Of a stretch of 12,107 nucleotides of DNA, positions 1 to 7,964 are shown one piece after another (the stretch's first letter is position 1; the number at the start of each line of letters is the position of its first letter). A program made the translations under genes and the position numbers. The notes under the pieces were generated by a model. It was not told the DNA's origin. It saw only the letters and a list, made by a program, of their open reading frames with translations, and did not search any database. This DNA comes from CAZQLE01 sp964593905 (GTDB lineage: Bacteria > Chloroflexota > Anaerolineae > Anaerolineales > Anaerolineaceae), in NCBI GenBank assembly GCA_964593905.1, contig CAZQLE010000120.1, positions 1 through 12,107 on the forward strand. The letters run 5' to 3'.

Positions 1-186
1 GGTTTAACATTTAAAAACACTAATTCAAGATAACTTAACCACAAAAAATTGACTGGCCGGCATAGCGAAGCATCTTAAGCCGTGAAAACGGCATGCTGCG
101 CAAATATCTGGCATAAGAATTGCAATTTTTATCTCGTTATCGTGAGTTCAAGTTAAAAATAAGCTTTACAAGGGGATAATGCACCC
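1..186 (+). promoter_or_regulatory. AT-rich leader upstream of the HD-GYP gene
   Basis: No gene is visible in this stretch. It contains a -35-like TTGACT at 49-54, but no convincing -10 box lies 16-18 bases downstream, so the promoter is not located. A perfect 10-bp palindrome AATTGCAATT at 118-127 could be an operator, though this is a guess. The likely ribosome binding site of the next gene is AGGGG at 171-175, 11 bases before its ATG, which is a rather long spacing. A second ATG at 179-181 opens a three-codon frame whose TGA overlaps the gene start as ATGA at 187-190. Confidence 0.3.
69..97 (+). other. Leader hairpin with GAAA tetraloop
   Basis: The inverted repeat has an outer AGCAT/ATGCT stem (69-73 with 93-97) and an inner GCCGT/ACGGC stem (79-83 with 88-92). 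A five-base bulge, CTTAA, lies on the 5' side, and the loop is GAAA, a GNRA tetraloop. It is followed by GCGCAAA. There is no T-tract right after it, so it is not an intrinsic terminator. It would lie in the transcript only if the promoter is upstream of it. It could be a structured RNA element or a chance repeat. Confidence 0.3.
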
Positions 187-3100
187 ATGACCCTCTTCAA
201 GGCAGACTTAGAAGAGCTAGAAAAGCAGGTCAGACAGCTTGAATCGGAAAACTCCACTTTGCGGATGAGTTTGGAAGCCGCAAAGGTGGATCAATATACC
301 CGCAACTTGAACCAAGTTCACGAAACGCTTAAGACCATCTGGGGAGAAGCGCCGGGCATGGTTTTTCGGGCCATACCCGATAACCGTCACCGCATGATCT
401 GGGTGGGGGGCGACTGTTTACCCCTCACCGGTTATACCGCCGCTGAACTTACCCAAAACCAGTCTTTTGCCTATATCAATCTGGTCCTCCCCCAATATCG
501 CCAACAGGTGGTGGATGCCCTGCAAGAGTGCATCACCCATAAGCAGCCTTTTAGCATTGTTTATCCAATCCAGACCCGTGACGGTAAAATCCGCTATGTG
601 CGCCAGGGTGGCTGGCCCGATCAGTCTGAAAGCCCAAATGCGGTGGAGGGTTTTGTAGGCGATATCACCTCATGCAGTCTGGCAAAAGAAACCAACCTGG
701 CTTTTCATCAAGATTTCAAATATTTATCCGAGGCCATGTGTCGCTTTGTCAATCTTGACACCGAATCAGATGTCCTCGAATTTTTGGCCGGCGAATTGGA
801 AAGAATTGCCCAGGGATTAATAATAGGGCTGTTCCTGTATGATTCCACCCGGCAGGTATTAAAATTGTTCCGCGTCATTGGCATGGAACACAGTCAGCTT
901 GAAGAGATCATCGACACCCCGCTGGAAACAGCGCAGATAAAGATTACCGAAGAAGAACTCCGCCAATATTCAAAAGCAGCGGGGTTCGAGCCGATCTCGA
1001 TGGAATTGTATGAGATCACACGGGGATTGTTTTCTGAAGAAAAAGCTGTAGAAATTAAAAACAGGCTGAATACACAATCCACGTATTCCACCCTGCTTGA
1101 ACATCGCGAAAAAATATATGGCGCTGCCGTTCTTATGGTTAACGACGAAAAAGCAACAAACCGGCTGGAGATTTTGCGCACTTTGATGAACATTCTCCCC
1201 GTTGCCATGCAGCGCCAGCAAGATGCCCGCCAGCTCCGTGAAAATGCCTTCACGTTTGATAGCTTTTTGGAACAATCCAAAGATGGTATCTTGCTGGTAA
1301 ACGACAAAGGCATTGTCCAGGTTTGGAGCCGCGGCCAGGAGATGATCACCGGTTATACCAGAGATGAAATCATCGGCAAGCCGGTCTGGGAAGCACACCG
1401 CATCATTGCGCCCGATGACATGGCATCTGATGAGATGTTTAACAACTATCTGGAAGATTACAAACAGCAGCCAGACCCTGCCATCCGTTCCACCTGGGAT
1501 AAGCACCTGCGCGAGTTTACCATCCAGCATAAAAACGGGGATATCATTCATATTCAGAGTGTCTTCTTCCCGGTTCAAAGCACCCACGGGACCATGATCG
1601 GCAGCATCTCGCGTAACATCACCCGAGAAAAACGTCACCAGCACGAGATGGAATTGATCATCTCGTTAAACAAAGCACTCCGGTCAGCCGCCACGCGAAA
1701 TCAGGTTTTGGATGTGGTGATCAAGGAATTAAAATCGCTGGTGGAGGTAAAAGGCGCGGCGTTTTCCACCTTTAATTCGGCCAGTCAGGAAAACATCATC
1801 GAGCATACCTGGGGTTTCTGGGAAGAGCAGTTGGGCTCGGTCACCCCGATGAATCGAGAGATCACCGAAATTTTGATCCAAAAGGGTGAGAGCTTCACCA
1901 TCCATCGGTCAGATGGCTGTTCCTGCGCAGAACTGTCCGATTTTCCCATCCCGGCCAAGGTAAATGCGCTTGCGGTGATCCCCCTCAATGCAGAGGATGA
2001 GATTTTGGGCGCCATCTGGATCGCATCAGATCATGCCTTCCAGGCGGATGATATCAGCATTCTCAACATTCTGACCGATCTGGCGGCCAATGCGCTGCAC
2101 CGCGCCACCATGCACGAAGAGCAACAGCGCCGCCTGCAACACATCACCGCATTACGGACCATTGATCAAACCATCACCACCAGCCTGGATGTAAAGAGCA
2201 ACCTGCAAATTCTGCTTGAGCAGGTGATGAACCAGCTTCATATGGATGCCGCTGCGGTGCTGCTGTTCAACCCGGTGATGCAGACCTTTGATTATGCCGC
2301 CGGGCGCGGTTTCCGCACACAGTTAATCAACCAGTCGAGCATTCGTCTGGGGTACGGCCAACCCGGCCGCGCCGCGATGGAACAGCAGATGATCTTTCTG
2401 CCTGATCTGCGCAAGAGCGATGGCCGTTTCACCCGGATGAATCTGGCAAACGCCGAAGCATTCACCGCCTACTTTGCCGTTCCGCTGGTCGCAAAAAGCG
2501 AGATTAAAGGCCTGCTGGAGCTGTATCACCGCAGCCGGGTAACGCCCGACTTGGAATGGTTAAGCTTCCTTGAAAACTTATCCGGTCAGGCTGCCATCCT
2601 GATCGACAATGCCCAGCTTTACAGCGATCTGCAGCATTCGAACATGGAACTCAAGCTCGCCTACACCAACACCCTGGAAGGCTGGGTGCGCGCAATGGAT
2701 TTGCGCGACCAGGAGACCGAAGGACACACCAAGCGCGTGGCCGAAATGACCCTGCGTCTGGCGAGCTATATGGGCATTCCCAACGAACGGTTAATTCACA
2801 TCTACCGCGGTTCGCTGCTGCACGATATCGGCAAAATGGCCGTGCCAGACAGCATCCTGCGCAAACCGGGGCCTTTGAACGCAGAAGAGCTCAAAATCAT
2901 GCGCCAGCACCCGGTTTATGCCTATGAACTACTCCACCCAATCAGCTATCTGGAACCCTCACTGGATATTCCATACTGCCACCATGAACGCTGGGATGGC
3001 ACAGGTTACCCGCGAGGGTTAAAAGGGACCGATATTCCACTCCCGGCCCGTGTTTTCTCGGTTGTGGATGTCTGGGATGCGCTCCGGTCAGACCGGCCGT

Positions 3101-3210
3101 ATCGCAAAGCCTGGAGCGAAGAACAGGTATTGAAATATATCCATTTGCAGTCTGGAAAAGACTTTGACCCGCAGGTTGTCGATGCTTTTCTGGAACTGGT
3201 GAACGGTTAA
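187..3210 (+). CDS. Soluble PAS/GAF multi-sensor HD-GYP protein, probable c-di-GMP phosphodiesterase
   Basis: This 1007-aa protein has no membrane segment or signal peptide, so it should act in the cytoplasm. An N-terminal coiled coil (about residues 6-35) is followed by PAS 1 (47-165), a divergent GAF-like region (175-345), PAS 2 (357-483), a GAF domain (about 489-640), another GAF domain (about 648-805) and a C-terminal HD-GYP domain (about 825-1005). The HD-GYP domain keeps its hallmark residues: His847, the HD pair His879-Asp880 in HDIGK, HHERWDGTGYP at 932-942, and DALRSDRPYR at 964-973. Members of this family hydrolyse cyclic di-GMP with a di- or tri-metal centre. The stacked PAS and GAF modules probably sense small ligands, redox state or nucleotides. 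There is no receiver, kinase or GGDEF domain, so input appears to be direct. The ATG at 187 is the only start with an upstream purine-rich site. The ligand of each sensor cannot be told from sequence. Confidence 0.93.
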   Translation: MTLFKADLEELEKQVRQLESENSTLRMSLEAAKVDQYTRNLNQVHETLKTIWGEAPGMVFRAIPDNRHRMIWVGGDCLPLTGYTAAELTQNQSFAYINLVLPQYRQQVVDALQECITHKQPFSIVYPIQTRDGKIRYVRQGGWPDQSESPNAVEGFVGDITSCSLAKETNLAFHQDFKYLSEAMCRFVNLDTESDVLEFLAGELERIAQGLIIGLFLYDSTRQVLKLFRVIGMEHSQLEEIIDTPLETAQIKITEEELRQYSKAAGFEPISMELYEITRGLFSEEKAVEIKNRLNTQSTYSTLLEHREKIYGAAVLMVNDEKATNRLEILRTLMNILPVAMQRQQDARQLRENAFTFDSFLEQSKDGILLVNDKGIVQVWSRGQEMITGYTRDEIIGKPVWEAHRIIAPDDMASDEMFNNYLEDYKQQPDPAIRSTWDKHLREFTIQHKNGDIIHIQSVFFPVQSTHGTMIGSISRNITREKRHQHEMELIISLNKALRSAATRNQVLDVVIKELKSLVEVKGAAFSTFNSASQENIIEHTWGFWEEQLGSVTPMNREITEILIQKGESFTIHRSDGCSCAELSDFPIPAKVNALAVIPLNAEDEILGAIWIASDHAFQADDISILNILTDLAANALHRATMHEEQQRRLQHITALRTIDQTITTSLDVKSNLQILLEQVMNQLHMDAAAVLLFNPVMQTFDYAAGRGFRTQLINQSSIRLGYGQPGRAAMEQQMIFLPDLRKSDGRFTRMNLANAEAFTAYFAVPLVAKSEIKGLLELYHRSRVTPDLEWLSFLENLSGQAAILIDNAQLYSDLQHSNMELKLAYTNTLEGWVRAMDLRDQETEGHTKRVAEMTLRLASYMGIPNERLIHIYRGSLLHDIGKMAVPDSILRKPGPLNAEELKIMRQHPVYAYELLHPISYLEPSLDIPYCHHERWDGTGYPRGLKGTDIPLPARVFSVVDVWDALRSDRPYRKAWSEEQVLKYIHLQSGKDFDPQVVDAFLELVNG

Positions 3211-6200
3211 TTAATATTCCTGTTCACGCCCGATGATGGATAGGACCAGACCGGTAATCTTGCCAGTCTGGTCTATTTTATTCTGATCAATCTGCTCAAA
3301 GGTATCCTGCGCCGTATGGGCCAGACGGTCAGACCCTTCCCAACTCAAGAAGGCACTGACCCCTTTTCGTTCTCCAAAACCGGCAATGGTTTTAATTCCA
3401 GTATGAACGCCCCGGCCGCGGTTGGTCACCTGGCCGCCCATCTGCGCCGCGGCTTTCTGGAACAACTTCATCAGACGGTAACTGCTCCCTTCGCCCAGCA
3501 GTAAAGCATCCCCATCGCCCGCCCCAACGCCACTTAATTCCAGAACAACTTCGACATTCTTTGCGTCAAAAGCAGTCGTGTCATTGATGGTATTGGTCAC
3601 GCTAAAACCTTCGGCGTGTTCACCACCGCTCCAGGCAATAAAGATCACCGTCTTTTCAGGCGGGTAAAGACCCGATTTCAGCATTCGCGCCATTTCCAGC
3701 ATAGCAGCAACTCCGCTGGCATTATCATTTGCGCCGGGGTACAACACCCCCTCGGGGTCAACCCCCAGGCCATCATAATAGGCGCTGACAATAATCACCT
3801 GTGAATCGAGGCCTCCGTTCATTCCGGCTTTGTTCTGGCTGGCGCCAGTGCCCGGAATCACCCCCACCACCCGATAATGATCGGTAATTGTTTCATAATC
3901 ACCGGGGACGGATAATTGAACCTGGATGCCCGGCTCGGTCCAGCGAATTTCATCAGGCTTTAATTCCTGACGCATCTGGCGCAATTTTTCCAGCGAGCTT
4001 CCCCCCGATTCCAAAAGCTGTTCGGCCAGATCTTCACGAATATAGACCGCGGGAATGGAGTTTTCGGCAAACTGGTCACGCGGCATCAGATAACGCTTTT
4101 GCATCATGGCCGGGTTTTCGGGCACGACCAGAATTCCACCCACCTTCTGGAAATTCAAATAGGGGATATCTTCTTCCAGCACGATGACCGCCTTATCCCA
4201 CAGGTCGGCATCCCGAACCGTATAACGCGACCTGGCACTGGAATCGGACCCGGCGCCAATCGTCAAACCGACCACCGCACCCTCCATCGTTCCAAAGCAG
4301 GCCCCATTCAGGGCATATTCCATAAAATCATCGCGATACTTTTGCTCTCCCAGGCCCTCAATGGAAAACGCTGGCATTCCGGTCAACAGGGGATAAATGG
4401 ACCGATATTCATGAATATAAGACCCATCCACTCTGGAAGGGAACAGGCCAATATCCTTCATTTGCTCCGCAATATATTCGGCGGCCAGCGCTCCCCCGCG
4501 CAGACCCGTGGTTCTACCCTGCATCTGCGGGCTCGACAGGCGTTCGATATGGGTCATCGCGCGGGCAGAATCAAACGTGCTTGCCTGCTCGCTATAAATG
4601 GATAACGGGGTCGCGCCGCGCAGCAGCAGCATAATCACCGCCAGTGCCGCCGCCGATGCAAGTATCGTCCAGCGGTTGACCAGCCGGCTGAGATTAATCC
4701 GGCTTTCATCCAAAAACCGGCGCAGTCCTTCGCCAAACAGGTTGAAGCCAAAAATAGCCAGAAAGAAGAACAACCCCGGATACCAGGCCATCCACGGGTA
4801 ACTGCGCCACCAGTTACGGACATTGGCCAGCAGCGCGCTCCATTCCGGGATATCTGAGAAGTAATAAACCACCGCCGTCATCCCCGCGCCTTCACCAATC
4901 GCGGCTCTGAACCCGCCCCCCAGAAAGATGTTAAGAAAACCCAATTCTGCCAGCAGCATCAATACGCCGCCAATTTCCATAATCGTCAAAACCAGCAGCG
5001 CCGGCGTCAGATATGGGATTAAATAGCGCACCAGAATCTCACCGGCCCGGGCCCCCACCGAACGCGCCGCCTCAATATACAGCAGCGGTTTCTGCGCCAC
5101 CACCTGATTGCGCACATACTGGGCAATTTCTCCCCACCCGACCAGACACAGGGCAATGATAAAAATATCCCGCCCCCGCTGAATTCCCAGCGCCAGGATG
5201 ATGATCATGGTGAAGATGGTAATCGGAAAAGCCGCCCAGACAGAAATCAGGCTGCTAACCAGCTTATCCAGCCAGCTCCGCTGCCACCACCCGGCCAAAA
5301 TACCCAGCAAAGTGCCCAGGGCAACCCTTGCCAGCGCAGCAATTAAGGCCAGCGAAAGTGTCTCGCGCGCACCGGCCAACACCAGCGCGCGAATATCCCG
5401 GCCAATCGGGTCGGTGCCCCAGGGGAACTCAACCCCCGGTGAAAACGGCGGGCTTTTGATGGCGCCCTCAATTTTCATGACCCCGTGGGTTACATACGGG
5501 TTGGCTGTGGTCATTTCGCCGCCGAAGATCATTAAAGCGCCCATACCCAGAACAAGCACCAGACCCAGCACAAACCACAGGTTAAATATCAGACGATGCC
5601 GGGGCGGCTTTTCGGCCGGGTCTTCAATTGAAACCTTTTTTAACGTCAATTTCTTCAGCGGGTCTTCCTGTGCGGCGGGGGGCCGCCGGCCAGAGAAGAA
5701 TCTTTCAACCAGCCCGCGCAGCCCTGAGGCCACCGTCTCTAGCGGCGAACCCATTGTTCGGGCCGGGTCATCCTCTTCGATGCTGCCCGTGCTGCGCAGC
5801 CGTGGATCCACCGCCGGAAACACAATCTCCAACACCAGGTTAATCAACAAAAAGAACAGCCCCAGAATCACAACCAGGTCTGTCACCAGCGTCGGCAGTT
5901 CACGCTCAACGGCCAGCAAAATCCCCAGACCCACGCCATTCCACAGAAAGAAGCTCTCCACCACCGGCAGGCTCGCCAGTGAAAAGCGCAGCGACGACCC
6001 CATGGTGGTTAAAACCGGGACGGCAATATTGGGCAAAATATGGCGAAAAACCTCCACCCAACGCGTAGCGCCCTTGGCGCGCACAACCCGCAAAAATTCC
6101 TCATCCATGAACTGCGTCATGGAAATGTAAGTTACCTGAACAATCTGCGCCAGCGGACGCGCGCCCAAAACCAGCATCGGCATCACCAGATGCAGATCAA

Positions 6201-6999
6201 AGCCGGTGCCCGTCGGCGGAAGCGGCGCAGTGCGCACGCCCAGAAAGCGCGTCAGGCTAAAATCGGCCACCAGAAGCAGCATGGCCAACAAGAAACTGGG
6301 CAAAGAGATCCCCAGCAAAGAAACAAACAACACCAGCGGGGCGGCCTTGCGGCGGGTCAACGCCGCCACCACACCCAGCGCCACCCCGACCAGCGCCGCT
6401 GCCACCAGCGATAACACCAGCAGTACCAGGCTGTTCACCACCAGCTCTCTCACCAGTTGCAAGGCCCCAATCTGCTGTTTTCCCCACAGATATGTGGTCG
6501 GGTGCGCAATCAGATACTGTTCCAAACGGTTAAACGATTCAACAAATAAATTGCCCGCCGTAACCGGCAGCGCTTGCTGACCGAGTTCCAGAGCATACAG
6601 GCCAAGCTGGGTCAAAAAAGCAATCCCCAGCAAAATTAACAGGCTTGAAAAAATACGGCGCAGCAACACCTGCACCCAGACATTCCCGCCCTGTTCGGGG
6701 GTTATTTTTTCAACAACCGGAGCCGGGGCCGGTGTTTCAGTTTTGGGGTGGTTTTTCTCCAACCAGTCCAGGCCGGCCCGCGCTCGTTCTGAATCGGGGT
6801 GATCGACAAGGACGCGCTGAAGATATTCAATCCCCGAGCGCGGGTCTACCAGAGAAGATAGTAATAACCAGGGCATTTCTTGCAGCGGCGCATGCAGGGC
6901 CGCTTTCATGGCCCAGCGGCGCGCCGCGGGTAAATCACCGGAACGGTAAGCTTCAACAGCCTGGTCGTAGGCAGAATAGGATGGGTTTGTCTGGGTCAT
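3211..6999 (-). CDS. Fused TPR / DppB-type permease / DppC-type permease / M28 peptidase-like membrane protein
   Basis: One uninterrupted 1262-codon frame joins parts that are normally separate proteins. Residues 10-82 look like a cytoplasmic TPR-type helical repeat. Residues 112-400 form a DppB-type ABC permease with about six membrane helices and its EAA loop at about 300-331. A charged linker (401-468) leads to a DppC-type permease (about 470-765), with GTDPIGRD at 528-535 and an EAA loop at about 641-671. One extra helix (about 776-793) should place the C-terminal region (800-1262) outside. That region is an M28 metallopeptidase fold with a PA-like insertion (about 895-1000). Of the M28 site residues, Asp1092 (PGANDNASG), Glu1127, Glu1154 (usually Asp) and His1228 (AHTAQDT) remain. 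The usual His is Tyr1074 (SAYYDG) and the usual catalytic Glu is Gly1126 (SGGEH). Expected role: channel of an oligopeptide-type importer with a tethered, possibly inactive, peptidase domain. No good ribosome binding site precedes the ATG, so coupling to the nitrilase gene 11 bases upstream is likely. The ATPase and binding protein must be encoded elsewhere. Confidence 0.88.
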   Translation of the reverse strand: MTQTNPSYSAYDQAVEAYRSGDLPAARRWAMKAALHAPLQEMPWLLLSSLVDPRSGIEYLQRVLVDHPDSERARAGLDWLEKNHPKTETPAPAPVVEKITPEQGGNVWVQVLLRRIFSSLLILLGIAFLTQLGLYALELGQQALPVTAGNLFVESFNRLEQYLIAHPTTYLWGKQQIGALQLVRELVVNSLVLLVLSLVAAALVGVALGVVAALTRRKAAPLVLFVSLLGISLPSFLLAMLLLVADFSLTRFLGVRTAPLPPTGTGFDLHLVMPMLVLGARPLAQIVQVTYISMTQFMDEEFLRVVRAKGATRWVEVFRHILPNIAVPVLTTMGSSLRFSLASLPVVESFFLWNGVGLGILLAVERELPTLVTDLVVILGLFFLLINLVLEIVFPAVDPRLRSTGSIEEDDPARTMGSPLETVASGLRGLVERFFSGRRPPAAQEDPLKKLTLKKVSIEDPAEKPPRHRLIFNLWFVLGLVLVLGMGALMIFGGEMTTANPYVTHGVMKIEGAIKSPPFSPGVEFPWGTDPIGRDIRALVLAGARETLSLALIAALARVALGTLLGILAGWWQRSWLDKLVSSLISVWAAFPITIFTMIIILALGIQRGRDIFIIALCLVGWGEIAQYVRNQVVAQKPLLYIEAARSVGARAGEILVRYLIPYLTPALLVLTIMEIGGVLMLLAELGFLNIFLGGGFRAAIGEGAGMTAVVYYFSDIPEWSALLANVRNWWRSYPWMAWYPGLFFFLAIFGFNLFGEGLRRFLDESRINLSRLVNRWTILASAAALAVIMLLLRGATPLSIYSEQASTFDSARAMTHIERLSSPQMQGRTTGLRGGALAAEYIAEQMKDIGLFPSRVDGSYIHEYRSIYPLLTGMPAFSIEGLGEQKYRDDFMEYALNGACFGTMEGAVVGLTIGAGSDSSARSRYTVRDADLWDKAVIVLEEDIPYLNFQKVGGILVVPENPAMMQKRYLMPRDQFAENSIPAVYIREDLAEQLLESGGSSLEKLRQMRQELKPDEIRWTEPGIQVQLSVPGDYETITDHYRVVGVIPGTGASQNKAGMNGGLDSQVIIVSAYYDGLGVDPEGVLYPGANDNASGVAAMLEMARMLKSGLYPPEKTVIFIAWSGGEHAEGFSVTNTINDTTAFDAKNVEVVLELSGVGAGDGDALLLGEGSSYRLMKLFQKAAAQMGGQVTNRGRGVHTGIKTIAGFGERKGVSAFLSWEGSDRLAHTAQDTFEQIDQNKIDQTGKITGLVLSIIGREQEY
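3243..3282 (+). terminator. Possible intrinsic terminator of the HD-GYP gene, inside the convergent gene
   Basis: An 8-bp inverted repeat, GACCAGAC (3244-3251) and GTCTGGTC (3266-3273), extendable by a G-T pair at 3243/3274, encloses a 14-base loop. On the plus strand it is followed by TATTTTATT. It starts about 33 bases after the HD-GYP stop codon and lies within the last codons of the convergent fusion gene. The loop is long and the T-tract imperfect, so the call is tentative. Read on the minus strand there is no T-run, so it would work only for the plus-strand gene. Confidence 0.4.
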
Positions 7000-7010
7000 T
7001 TTATGCAGGG

Positions 7011-7964
7011 CTAACGATAAGTAATGGGAGGTTGAGCCTGTTCATTGACAATTAACTCAAAAACATCGGGCCGGCTATAATGCCCGACCGCATCAAAATC
7101 ATATTTGCTGCGCGCAATTTCGGTCAAATCCAGTTCGGCGGTGAGAATTCCTTCGCGGTCAAACAAAGGCCCGGCCAAAACTTCGCCCAGCGGTGAAACA
7201 ATCACACTCCCGCCCCGGCTCATCACCTCGGGCTGGGCCGACATCTCTTCAAAACCTGGCAAATCGGCGGGGACCATGTCGCGCGTTACAAACTGATTGC
7301 AACCCAGCACAAAACAGCGCCCTTCACAGGCAATGTGGCGCATAGTCGCCTGCCACGCATCACGTGAGTCGGCCGTTGGGGCCAGATAAATTTCAATGCC
7401 CTTGCCATACAAGGCCATACGCGCCAGCGGCATCAGGTTCTCCCAGCAAATCAGGCCGCCCATCTTGCCATAGGGTGTATCAACCACGGTCAGGGTGCTG
7501 CCATCTCCCTCCCCCCAGATCAGGCGTTCTGAGGCGGTGGGCTTTAGTTTGCGGTGTTTTCCCAGCAAAGACCCATCCGGGCCAAAATACAACAGGGTGC
7601 AATACAACGTTCCGTGACTGAACAGCGCATCCCGTTCGATTACCCCCACCGAGAGATACACTCCATTCTGGCGGGCAGCCTCGGCCAGCCGGTCAACTGC
7701 CGGGCCGGGGATCTCAACCGCGTTGGACCAGTAGCGTTCCCACAATGCCCGCCCGGCGGCCGAGCGGCTGCCAACCACCGCCCCAAAACTAAACCCGCGC
7801 GGATAAGCAGGGATAAACGCTTCGGGGAATAAGACCAGACGCGCGCCAAGGCGGGCCGCTTCAGCGGTCAACTGGCAGACCTTTTCCACACTGGCATCAC
7901 GATCAAATAAAACAGGGGCAGCCTGCACCACGGCGGCGGTAACCCGGTTGAACTTTTCGGCCAT
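7011..7964 (-). CDS. Nitrilase (carbon-nitrogen hydrolase family, branch 1)
   Basis: This enzyme should hydrolyse an organic nitrile to the carboxylic acid and ammonia in the cytoplasm. Numbered from the GTG six bases upstream, the Glu-Lys-Cys triad is complete: Glu50 in LFPEAF, Lys141 in KHRKLKPT and Cys175 in GLICWENLMP, with the accessory Glu148 in TASERL. The GLICWEN-MPLAR block and the following EIYLAPT and RHIACEG blocks are typical of true nitrilases rather than amidases or ureidopropionases. The length (317 aa from the chosen ATG) is normal for the family. I place the start at 7964 because a ribosome binding site with a nine-base match to the 16S 3' end lies directly upstream and includes the GTG at 7970. 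It is probably the first gene of an operon with the fused permease that starts 11 bases after its stop. The substrate (aliphatic, aryl or cyano-amino acid) cannot be decided from sequence. Confidence 0.9.
   Translation of the reverse strand: MAEKFNRVTAAVVQAAPVLFDRDASVEKVCQLTAEAARLGARLVLFPEAFIPAYPRGFSFGAVVGSRSAAGRALWERYWSNAVEIPGPAVDRLAEAARQNGVYLSVGVIERDALFSHGTLYCTLLYFGPDGSLLGKHRKLKPTASERLIWGEGDGSTLTVVDTPYGKMGGLICWENLMPLARMALYGKGIEIYLAPTADSRDAWQATMRHIACEGRCFVLGCNQFVTRDMVPADLPGFEEMSAQPEVMSRGGSVIVSPLGEVLAGPLFDREGILTAELDLTEIARSKYDFDAVGHYSRPDVFELIVNEQAQPPITYR

Noticed and set aside
49..77. TTGACT-centred promoter for the HD-GYP gene
   Set aside because: The -35 is good, but the hexamers 16-18 bases downstream (CATCTT, ATCTTA, TCTTAA) match the -10 consensus poorly, so I did not call it as a promoter.
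69..125. GEMM-I c-di-GMP riboswitch
   Set aside because: Only a GNRA hairpin and a GCAAA stretch match; the conserved GGGCAAACC segment and the second helix with the tetraloop receptor are not found. It is kept only as a possible structured leader.
970..1644. 224-codon open frame on the minus strand inside the HD-GYP gene
   Set aside because: It lies opposite the GAF-like region and PAS 2 coding region, has no visible ribosome binding site or domain, and is best explained as a shadow.
3084..3096. CCGGTC-A-GACCGG inverted repeat as terminator
   Set aside because: It lies within the codons for the conserved LRSDRP segment of HD-GYP, has an unworkably short loop if fully paired, and no T-tract on either strand.
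5580..5800. DppB-DppC junction as a sequencing error joining two genes
   Set aside because: The frame is continuous through a 65-residue charged linker with normal codon use, and both later junctions are also in frame. A single error would not explain three joined parts.
5198..6130. 310-codon open frame on the plus strand inside the fused permease gene
   Set aside because: It is antisense to well-conserved permease helices and EAA loops, its product is low-complexity (rich in Ser, Arg, Pro) with no recognisable domain, and such frames are expected opposite GC-rich membrane-protein genes.
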